Shown here piece by piece: positions 1 to 6,698 of a DNA stretch of 16,070 bases (the stretch's first letter is position 1; every line of letters begins with the position of its first letter). Source of the stretch: Euryarchaeota archaeon UBA495 (lineage in GTDB: Archaea > Thermoplasmatota > Poseidoniia > Poseidoniales > Poseidoniaceae). Made by a program: the position numbers and the translations under genes. The DNA lies in assembly GCA_002496845.1 (NCBI GenBank), contig DALQ01000048.1:1-16070 (forward strand), given 5' to 3'. Under the pieces are notes generated by a model. It was not told where the DNA came from, searched no databases, and worked only from the letters and a program-made list of their open reading frames with translations.

Positions 1-76
1 GCAGGATTCGAACCTGCGAACCGTTGAGGACTGCGACCTGAACGCAGCGCCGTTGACCAAGCTTGGCGATCCCCGC
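1..76 (-). tRNA. tRNA-Leu (anticodon CAG), 3' end cut off by window edge
   Basis: Read on the minus strand, the gene begins at 76 with acceptor strand GCGGGGA. A D-arm (GCC...GGC) with the invariant GG follows, then a perfect 5-bp anticodon stem CTGCG/CGCAG around loop TTCAGGT, which gives anticodon CAG. A 13-nt long variable arm and a T-arm GCAGG-TTCGAAT-CCTGC complete it. The long (type II) variable arm fits leucine. The last 3' acceptor bases lie outside the window. It decodes CUG. No intron is seen in the anticodon loop. Confidence 0.95.
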
Positions 77-102
77 GTGCAAATTCCACGCTGTGCCAGT
101 CT

Positions 103-110
103 GTTATCAA
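103..110 (-). promoter_or_regulatory. TATA-like box (TTGATAAC) of the tRNA-Leu gene
   Basis: On the minus strand TTGATAAC ends 26 nt before the tRNA 5' end, the usual distance of an archaeal box A from a tRNA start. It overlaps nothing but the spacer between the phosphatase stop codon and the tRNA. The match to the TTTAWATA consensus is partial, so this is a positional inference. Confidence 0.35.
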
Positions 111-111
111 G

Positions 112-849
112 TCACCCCTCTGCCTTTTTCGCGGCCAAAATGGCCTCGGCAAGCGGCGGGAAAGTGGCCCCGTGAGGTTCGGGTGAACAAACGGATGCAA
201 CGGCTTCGACTTCGGGAAAAGCGCCTCCAACCGCCACCGACCAACCCACCAGATCAAACATGCTCAGATCGTTGGGTGCATCGCCAACAGCGAGCACGTC
301 TTCCGGCGCCACATCGAGCCGCTTGAGGACTTGCGCAAGGCCTTGTCCTTTCGAGAGGCATGGGTCCATGACGTGGATGGCAAAACCCGTTCGAAGCACC
401 GTCAAATGCGACCAGGGCGAAGTGGAAAGTTCCGCTTGGATGGCTTCCATGTCTTCCCCGGTCTTCAGGCACCATTCCGATTCACGCCAAGCATTGGTGG
501 CGATGCCGTCGGCATCGATGCCAGGGAGACGTTCTGCCACCCACCGGCATGCGTCCTCCGCTTCTTTTCCTTCGGCACGAAGCACCACGTCTCCATTTGG
601 ATACCACAGAACGCCGCCGTTCTCACACACCAATGGGCCACTGAGTCCAATGAAACGCCAAAGCCCGTAGGCGATAGGTCGCGTGTTTCCGGTGCAAATC
701 ACGACCGGAATGCCGGCGGCTTCCAAGTCACGAAGGGCCTCGATGGCCCCGACATGGAGCCTTTTGTTGGCATCCGTCAGGGTTCCGTCAATGTCGACAG
801 CCACCAGTTTTGGGGTCCAACCCTCGGGCAACCATGCCATGTTGTCCAC
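112..849 (-). CDS. HAD-superfamily phosphatase, archaeal phosphoglycolate phosphatase type
   Basis: The predicted protein of about 245 aa is a cytosolic HAD hydrolase. Motif I DIDGTLTD lies at about residues 19-26 (nucleophile Asp19, acid/base Asp21). Motif II is the Thr in VVICTGNTRP, motif III the Lys in LSKGQG, and motif IV GDAPNDLSMF near the C-terminus. The cap placed between motifs II and III and the length match the archaeal phosphoglycolate phosphatase family (HAD class IIB), which clears 2-phosphoglycolate from DNA repair or oxygenase side reactions. I chose the GTG at 849 because AAGGAGGAGG (858-867) ends 8 nt before it. ATG 840 is an alternative three codons in, and ATG 900 looks too early. 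The gene is divergent from the metal ATPase and is followed by tRNA-Leu. Another small phosphosugar or nucleotide monophosphate substrate is possible. Confidence 0.85.
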   Translation of the reverse strand: MDNMAWLPEGWTPKLVAVDIDGTLTDANKRLHVGAIEALRDLEAAGIPVVICTGNTRPIAYGLWRFIGLSGPLVCENGGVLWYPNGDVVLRAEGKEAEDACRWVAERLPGIDADGIATNAWRESEWCLKTGEDMEAIQAELSTSPWSHLTVLRTGFAIHVMDPCLSKGQGLAQVLKRLDVAPEDVLAVGDAPNDLSMFDLVGWSVAVGGAFPEVEAVASVCSPEPHGATFPPLAEAILAAKKAEG

Positions 850-857
850 GTGGTTGG

Positions 858-867
858 CCTCCTCCTT
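858..867 (-). promoter_or_regulatory. Strong Shine-Dalgarno site AAGGAGGAGG deciding the phosphatase start
   Basis: On the minus strand the run AAGGAGGAGG is complementary to the 16S 3' end. It lies 8 nt before GTG 849, against 17 nt before ATG 840. This spacing favours the GTG as the true start. Confidence 0.6.
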
Positions 868-942
868 AGGGGTTCGCGCATGACCGGTGGAAAGGAGCAC
901 GATGGTGGGAGGATTGATGAGAAACGGGCTGTACCCACGGCC

Positions 943-3597
943 ATGGTGGATGAAGAGGAAGTCTTCATCGACATCATCGATGGCAAAGTCAAGACGACGG
1001 TGGCGCCCCCAAGAGAGGAGCCAGCGGTCGAGCCTGCTCCTGAAACCTCCACGGTGGAATCGTCAAGCGGCGGGGCTGTGCTTGAAGCGGAAATTGTGAC
1101 TGAGGCCACCGGCCAATACGAAGTCACGTGGCCGCTTCTGGGCATGGACTGCCCCGATTGTGCGTCCAAAGCCACACGGGCCCTGAAGCATCTGGACCAG
1201 GTCTGGGCCCCCGTCGTCTCGCCAACCGCGGGCGAAGTGCGTGTGCAGATCGACCTCTCGGTGGGCACCGTCGCTGAGGCCGCTCGCGTGTTGCGCTCGC
1301 TAGGGCACGCTCCAAACGTCCCTCATCAGCAATTGAAAGGCGTTTCCGCCTCCTCTCTGGCCACGAAAAGCGGCGTGCCTGTGGCTCGGCTGGATCGATT
1401 GCTGCGTCGCCAACCAGGCGTGCTGGATGCCGAGATCACCCGCGACGATCGTGTCCTGCTCCAGTTGCTGCCCGACACCCCCGAAGGGCTGGAATCCGAT
1501 CGGGATGCTGCCCTCACGGACTTGCTTGGTGTCGCCCCAAGCCTTGGCTTGGCCGACTCAGACCGCCTTCGGCCTGACCAGCGACGCCTTGTTGGGGGGG
1601 CCTTTTCCTTCGCCCTCTTCCCCATCGTCATCTTGCTGGAGGTCCTTCATGCACCGGAGTTGCTTCTTGGCAGCATTGCGGTTTTGGCCGTTATCATCGG
1701 TGGAGCCGAGATGTTCCGAGAGGCCATGGCAGGGTTGCAAAACCGGCAAATTGGTTTCCAAGTGCTCACTTCGATGGCCGTCATCGGAGCAGTGTTGCTG
1801 ACGATGTGGGAGGAAGCGCTCATTGTGGTGATCCTTGTCGCCTTCACCCAACACCTCGAAGGCGACGCCTTGGTGCGTGCCCGAGAGGCCATGCAAGGCG
1901 GTCTTGATCGGCTTCCTCGGACCGCACGTCGCTCAAACAAACCGCATCAGCACACCTTTGCGAAACCAATGGGCTTCAGCTTGGCCCCTTCCACGATGTC
2001 TCCGATGCAAGCGCCTCCTCCAGCCGTCGAGGAATGGGAAGAAGTGCCCATCGACCTCGTCCGTTCCGGCGACAAATTGCAGATTCGCTCCGGCGAGTTG
2101 ATTCCGGCCGACGGACGGATCGTCGGTGGCACCGGAAGCCTCGACATGGCGCCATTGACCGGTGAATCCGTGCCCGTCGATGTGGAGACAGGCGACGAAC
2201 TCAACGCTGGGCTTGTGCTCCAGCGAGGCCCTGTGGAGATCGAAGTCACCGCGACGGGCGATGACACGAGGCTTTCTGGGTTGATTGAAGCCGTTCACAC
2301 CTTCCGCGAAGAACCGCCTCGCCTCCAGGGGCTTGTTGAACAGTTCACCACCATCTGGGTCCCCATCGTACTCTTCGGCTCTGTGGTCATTTGGCGGGTC
2401 TTCTATCCCGATGACATCACGACCATGCTGCTGTTGTGGGTTGTCGCATGCCCATGCGCCTTGTTGCTGGCCGCTCCGATGCCTCACGCGGCCATCTTGG
2501 CACGTGCAGCCCACCTCGGGGCCATCGTACGTGGTGGCCACGCCATGGAACGCTTGGCCAAGGTCGATCACGTTCTGCTGGACAAGACCGGTACGCTGAC
2601 CAGCGGTCGGCCCACCATCGGTGAGATCACTGTCGCCAAAGGCCGCCGCCGTGACACCGCCATTCGCTTGGCGGGTGGATTGGAGGCCGCCAGCTCGCAT
2701 CCTTACGCATTGGCCGTGGGCGACTTGCTTGAGGCAGAGGACCTCAAGCCCACCGCCGTTCAAGGCCTCAAGGACGTCCACGCCGGTGTTGAGGGGCAGG
2801 TGCGCGGTGAATTGGTCGGCTTGTACCGGCCCGACCGGCTTCCGTCGGGTGTCAGCCTCGAGGGCGACCTCGCGGCGGCCTTGGTCGTCTCCAGCAAAGC
2901 AGGCCACGGCGCCAGCGTGCTCGTGCGAGGAAGCGAATGCATCGCGCTGTTCACCTTCGTTCACGACGACGGACGCTCCGGTTCGGACGAGGTGGTCAAC
3001 GCCCTCTACTCCCGAGGCGTCAACGTCGAGATCCTGTCTGGAGACCTGCAATCCGCGGTCGACCAATTCGCAGAGCGCGTGGGCATGTCCACGAAGGCTG
3101 CGCACGGCGAACTCACCCCTGAGGACAAGGTGCGCTTCGTGGAGCAGCGCAGCACCACGCACGTGACCATGATGGTAGGTGACGGATTCAACGACGCCGG
3201 AGCCTTGGCCAAGGCGGACGTTGGCGTGGCGGTGGGCACGGGAGAACAGGTCAACCTCGAAGCGGCAGACGTGCTGATTCCTGGAGACGACCCCCGCCTC
3301 ATCACCAACCTCATCTCGCTTGCTCGTTCGGCCAACCGAACGTTGTGGGCGAACCTTCTCTTCTCGATTGGCGTGACGGTCATCCTCGTGTTTGCCGTCA
3401 TCAACAACTGGTACGACAACCTCTGGGTGGGCGTCTTAGTCCACGAGATGTCGGTCATCATCGTCATCTTGAACGGGGCCCGATTGGCTGGAAGCGACGG
3501 CTGGTGGGACCTCATCAAAGGGACCTTCTCCGGCATCCTCGGCGACACGCGCGAATCCTTGACGCTCTTCGCGTCTCGCTTCCGTTCCACGTCGTGA
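943..3597 (+). CDS. P1B-type heavy-metal transporting P-type ATPase
   Basis: An integral membrane pump of about 884 aa that moves transition-metal ions at the expense of ATP. An acidic/Pro-rich leader (about 1-55) is followed by a heavy-metal-associated domain with GMDCPDC (67-73), and a second similar-looking region near 110-190 lacks CxxC. About eight membrane helices are visible. Catalytic features are TGES (406-409, actuator), CPC (503-505, helix 6 metal site), DKTGTLT (547-553, phosphorylated Asp547), the SSHP motif (His586-Pro587) and GDGFND (746-751). The last helix carries HEMS (834-837), which differs from typical Cu or Zn pumps, so the metal (Cu, Zn, Co or other) is unresolved. The actuator domain has a His/Pro-rich insert (NKPHQHTF). 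ATG 943 has no clear SD, and a TTGATGAG about 20-28 bp upstream could serve a leaderless start. In-frame ATG 880 is the alternative. The zinc-ribbon gene follows after 31 bp. Confidence 0.93.
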   Translation: MVDEEEVFIDIIDGKVKTTVAPPREEPAVEPAPETSTVESSSGGAVLEAEIVTEATGQYEVTWPLLGMDCPDCASKATRALKHLDQVWAPVVSPTAGEVRVQIDLSVGTVAEAARVLRSLGHAPNVPHQQLKGVSASSLATKSGVPVARLDRLLRRQPGVLDAEITRDDRVLLQLLPDTPEGLESDRDAALTDLLGVAPSLGLADSDRLRPDQRRLVGGAFSFALFPIVILLEVLHAPELLLGSIAVLAVIIGGAEMFREAMAGLQNRQIGFQVLTSMAVIGAVLLTMWEEALIVVILVAFTQHLEGDALVRAREAMQGGLDRLPRTARRSNKPHQHTFAKPMGFSLAPSTMSPMQAPPPAVEEWEEVPIDLVRSGDKLQIRSGELIPADGRIVGGTGSLDMAPLTGESVPVDVETGDELNAGLVLQRGPVEIEVTATGDDTRLSGLIEAVHTFREEPPRLQGLVEQFTTIWVPIVLFGSVVIWRVFYPDDITTMLLLWVVACPCALLLAAPMPHAAILARAAHLGAIVRGGHAMERLAKVDHVLLDKTGTLTSGRPTIGEITVAKGRRRDTAIRLAGGLEAASSHPYALAVGDLLEAEDLKPTAVQGLKDVHAGVEGQVRGELVGLYRPDRLPSGVSLEGDLAAALVVSSKAGHGASVLVRGSECIALFTFVHDDGRSGSDEVVNALYSRGVNVEILSGDLQSAVDQFAERVGMSTKAAHGELTPEDKVRFVEQRSTTHVTMMVGDGFNDAGALAKADVGVAVGTGEQVNLEAADVLIPGDDPRLITNLISLARSANRTLWANLLFSIGVTVILVFAVINNWYDNLWVGVLVHEMSVIIVILNGARLAGSDGWWDLIKGTFSGILGDTRESLTLFASRFRSTS

Positions 3598-3628
3598 AGA
3601 CCTTAGAGGAGAAGGCCCTCCTCGTGGC

Positions 3629-4021
3629 ATGAGCGAGCGCCTGGAAGTGGAGTCTTCCATCGCCCCTCCGGGCTTGACCTGTCCCCGCTGCGACGGGCTG
3701 CTCCCCACCGGATTGGGCGAGATGACCTGCACCCTGTGCGAGGCGAAGGTCAAGATCGATCATCCGGCCACACGCCGTGCGTGGAGGAACGAGAAGGTCG
3801 CCTGTCCGTCCTGCAACAAGGTGCTTGTCTGCGGCGTTGATGAACGCCCCGCACTGCTTCAATGCGGTGCCTGTGAAGACGAATTCATCCTGACGGCAGC
3901 CGTGCCCAAGATCGAGGTGGCGTGCCCTGCGTGCGACCGCCGCTTGCGGATGCGCCGCCGCCCGGGCCGTCGAGAGATCACGTGTCCTGCGTGTGACAAG
4001 CGATTCGCCGTCAACTTCTGA
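3629..4021 (+). CDS. Small protein with three tandem zinc ribbons
   Basis: This is a 130-aa soluble protein whose 12 cysteines of CxxC type form three four-cysteine sites: C18/C21 with C34/C37, C59/C62 with C79/C82, and C99/C102 with C119/C122. One further Cys (C68) lies between. The spacing of 12-16 residues between half-sites is typical of zinc ribbons. The regions between are short and rich in Arg/Lys, and the last ribbon (RRLRMRRRPGRRE) is strongly basic, so nucleic-acid binding is possible. It starts 31 bp after the metal ATPase stop, with a purine-rich SD (AGAGGAGAAGG) before ATG 3629, so co-transcription is likely. It could be a zinc-responsive or zinc-binding partner of the pump, or a nucleic-acid-binding protein. 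I do not recognise a named family. Confidence 0.85.
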   Translation: MSERLEVESSIAPPGLTCPRCDGLLPTGLGEMTCTLCEAKVKIDHPATRRAWRNEKVACPSCNKVLVCGVDERPALLQCGACEDEFILTAAVPKIEVACPACDRRLRMRRRPGRREITCPACDKRFAVNF

Positions 4022-4085
4022 CGTGCTCCGCGGCTTGAATCAGCCCGGAAACCGGTGCGCAGTGCGGCCTTCGTGGGCAGTCACC

Positions 4086-4093
4086 TTATGTAT
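4086..4093 (+). promoter_or_regulatory. TATA-like box (TTATGTAT) upstream of the coiled-coil gene
   Basis: TTATGTAT is the only AT-rich element in the 125-bp GC-rich spacer 4022-4146. A start about 25 bp downstream (near 4114) would give a leader of about 30 nt to ATG 4147. This is inferred from position and base composition. I saw no hairpin or other structure in the rest of the spacer. Confidence 0.4.
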
Positions 4094-4146
4094 GAAGAGA
4101 CGAGGATGTGCATCATCGGCGGCGCTGCTGTCGGGATGGGATTTGC

Positions 4147-6654
4147 ATGGCAGAATCGAGGCCAACCGGGGGCGGTCATGACCGCCGCAGCCTCTCAGCC
4201 CTGCGTGGACAGTTCACCCGAGCACACAGCACCAGCGCGGAACAAGAAGGGCACGTGAGTGCCCGATACCGCGAGGAAGAGCGCCTCCGTGGCGACGTCC
4301 GACGCGACCGCCGCATTCGGCACCAAGAACTTCGAGAGCGCGTCCTTGCTCAACAAGCCAACCTTTCCACACGCTACGAACTCGAGCGCGAACGCACCCT
4401 TCAGCAAGTTGAGCGCGAAATGCGCGAAGCGATGGAAACGGAACTGGCCGAAGAAGGCCGAGAAGCCATCGCACGAGAGGAAAGCAGGCTTCGCGATGAG
4501 CACCTCATGCGCCTTGAGCGGGAAATGTCTGTGCTCCGGCAGCGGTACGAGGTTGAAACCGATCGCCGCATGGAGGAAGAGAAGGAGCGCATTGAGCACG
4601 ACCTTCGGCAGCAACTCGAGCAGGAGCACGAGCATCGACTCGACGTGGCGAAGCAACGGCTTCAACTCGAACAAAACCAGCGCCTACACCGCCGCATTCG
4701 CGTGCTCGAGGAGGAGATCGCTCAAGAGATGGAATCACGCTATCAAGCGTTGGAATCTTTGGAGATTGACCGTCTGAAGGACGAACAAGACTCCGCGCTG
4801 GGCGAGCGAGAAGAGCAACTTCGCCACGGCATTCGAACCCGCCTGGAGCAGCAAGTCCGGCAACGCCTTCACCACCGTGAGGCTGCCTTGCGCGCAGAAT
4901 ACGCACGCAGAAGCCAACGGCTGGAAGCCGACCTTGGCGCAGAAATCCAACAGGAGCTCGAAGTTCGGCTCCGTCAGGACACCGACGATCTCGAGCAGCG
5001 CATGCGCGAAGACGTCGAGTTGGCCATCGCCCGCCGTCGCGATGAACTGAGGCACGAAGTCGAGCAGCAACTTGAGCAGCGGTTCGCAGAACGCCTTTCC
5101 GATCGCAAAGCACGGCTTCGTGAGCGCTTCGATTTGTCCTACGGCAAAGCCATTGATGAGGTCGAAACCGCCCTTCGCTCGCAGGTTGAATCGGAGCTTG
5201 AGGCCAGTTCAAACGAGGACTTTGAGCGCTACCGTGAGGCCCGTGAATCCGAAATTCAGAATCGCCTTGCCCGCTTCCGATACGAGCGAGAAGCGCAACT
5301 TCGCGAGGAACTGGAGGCCAAGCACGCCACCAAGCGCGAAGAGTGGACCGAGCGGCTTGAACTTGAATTCCAAAGCCGAGAAGCCGCTGCACGCAAGGCC
5401 ATCATGTCCGAGGTGGACGCAAGCCTCCGCAACGAGCGGTTGGCCTGGGATACGGACCTCGACCTGCTCAAGGAGGAGACCGTGCTCGAACTCGAACTCG
5501 ACATGGAAGAGCGCCTCAACGCTTTCCGAGAGCGGAAATTGGACGAAGTGGCCACACAACTCGAACGTCAGCTCGACAAGCGCGAGGAAATCATGCGCAA
5601 CAAGGCCCTCATCGATGTGCGCAGGAAGGAAGCGCGCATTCGTGCGGAAATTGAAGCCCAGCTTGGCCTGAAGCGTGCAGAAATCCGGGACCGGATCTCT
5701 GGTCTCTCCAAGAAGATGGATGAGTTCAAGGCGATGGCGGAAGACCGCATGCGCGAGAGCATCACGTCCCAAATCGAGGGCGAGATCGCGAGCGACGAGA
5801 CCACCCTTGCCGAGCGCGAGTCGGAAATGCGCCGCCTCGAAAGCACCGACCAACGCATCGACAAGCGTCAGCAATGGCTGGCTTCAATCTCTGGACAAGG
5901 CGGCGCTGTTGCTGCTCCGGTCGATGCTGCGGCATTGGGCGCACGCCCCGACTCCTTGGGAGCATCCGCAGGACGATCCCTGCGGGGACCGATGGCCCAA
6001 GCCGCCGAAGCCCAACAACCCCGCATGGGTCTTGCTGGAATGCGAGCTCCCACCTCCACCGCCCGGGCGTTGGCGCCTTCCGCTCCAGCACCTGTGGTCA
6101 AGGCCGTCAAGCAGGTCAAAACGCCGATGGTCGCACCTGCAGCACCCGTCCAATCACCGGTTGCTCCGGTTGAACCTGAGGCTCCTCTTTCCTCGAACGT
6201 CATGCCGCTTGAACCGGCGGTGGAATCGGTCGTCGCAGATCCTGCACCCGCGGTCGAACCGTCCGTCAGTGAAGCAGACAACACGCTCCCGACGCCGGTG
6301 GATCTCGAAACGTCAACCATCGAATCGGTCCTGGAGGACGTCCACGACGAGGCTGGAGAGGCCGAGATGGAGGCCATGCTCGAGGATTCCTTGGCTCAGG
6401 CTGAGCCAGCCGTCCTTCCAGCTCCAGTAGCAGCACCGGTCAAGCCCGGAGGCGACGTCATTGGAGACCGACCCATCCTCATGCCAGTGCGCACCCTGCA
6501 TGCCCTCGGTACCCCGAGGCCAAGGGCGCAACTGAAGCCCGCCATGCCCGTGCTGTCCGCCGCATCGGAACCCACCGTGCTGCAGCCGGTCACGACGATG
6601 AACCCCCGACAAATTTCACCCGTCGAGCGCCTTGAACCGGCCGACGAGGACTGA
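4147..6654 (+). CDS. Long charged coiled-coil protein with disordered Pro/Ala-rich C-terminus
   Basis: About 835 aa, with no signal peptide and no membrane helix, so probably cytosolic. Residues about 37-577 are an almost unbroken coiled coil built of Glu, Arg, Gln and Leu (stretches such as LEREMSVLRQRYE and EELRHEVEQQLEQRF-like units), with hardly any Pro, Gly or Cys. From about 578 the composition switches abruptly to Ala, Pro, Val and Glu (low complexity, likely disordered), and the protein ends in an acidic EPADED. There are no Walker motifs or globular heads, so it is not an SMC or Rad50 protein. I do not recognise a named family; a filament, scaffold or spacer role is an inference from shape alone. 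ATG 4147 was chosen because the frame is coherent from there and it lies downstream of the TATA-like box. GTG 4255 and ATG 4108 are alternatives. It is followed 44 bp later by the exported repeat protein. Confidence 0.8.
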   Translation: MAESRPTGGGHDRRSLSALRGQFTRAHSTSAEQEGHVSARYREEERLRGDVRRDRRIRHQELRERVLAQQANLSTRYELERERTLQQVEREMREAMETELAEEGREAIAREESRLRDEHLMRLEREMSVLRQRYEVETDRRMEEEKERIEHDLRQQLEQEHEHRLDVAKQRLQLEQNQRLHRRIRVLEEEIAQEMESRYQALESLEIDRLKDEQDSALGEREEQLRHGIRTRLEQQVRQRLHHREAALRAEYARRSQRLEADLGAEIQQELEVRLRQDTDDLEQRMREDVELAIARRRDELRHEVEQQLEQRFAERLSDRKARLRERFDLSYGKAIDEVETALRSQVESELEASSNEDFERYREARESEIQNRLARFRYEREAQLREELEAKHATKREEWTERLELEFQSREAAARKAIMSEVDASLRNERLAWDTDLDLLKEETVLELELDMEERLNAFRERKLDEVATQLERQLDKREEIMRNKALIDVRRKEARIRAEIEAQLGLKRAEIRDRISGLSKKMDEFKAMAEDRMRESITSQIEGEIASDETTLAERESEMRRLESTDQRIDKRQQWLASISGQGGAVAAPVDAAALGARPDSLGASAGRSLRGPMAQAAEAQQPRMGLAGMRAPTSTARALAPSAPAPVVKAVKQVKTPMVAPAAPVQSPVAPVEPEAPLSSNVMPLEPAVESVVADPAPAVEPSVSEADNTLPTPVDLETSTIESVLEDVHDEAGEAEMEAMLEDSLAQAEPAVLPAPVAAPVKPGGDVIGDRPILMPVRTLHALGTPRPRAQLKPAMPVLSAASEPTVLQPVTTMNPRQISPVERLEPADED

Positions 6655-6698
6655 GCGAGGGAACGAGTCCTTCAAGGCCTTGAGGTCCATGTGGGACC

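Noticed and set aside
1..76. tRNA-Leu as an attachment site for an integrated element
   Set aside because: No integrase, no repeated tRNA 3' end and no foreign gene cluster is visible beside it; the neighbours are housekeeping genes.
331..942. 5' extension of the metal ATPase reading frame
   Set aside because: This part runs antisense through the phosphatase gene, whose motifs are clear, so the frame is open by chance.
1933..3162. Minus-strand open frame of 409 codons
   Set aside because: It lies wholly antisense to the conserved catalytic part of the metal ATPase and has no recognisable motif.
4055..4258. 67-codon frame ending in a GTGA overlap with GTG 4255 of the coiled-coil frame
   Set aside because: It could look like a coupled upstream gene, but the TATA-like box lies inside it and the coiled-coil frame is coherent from 4147, so I treat it as chance.
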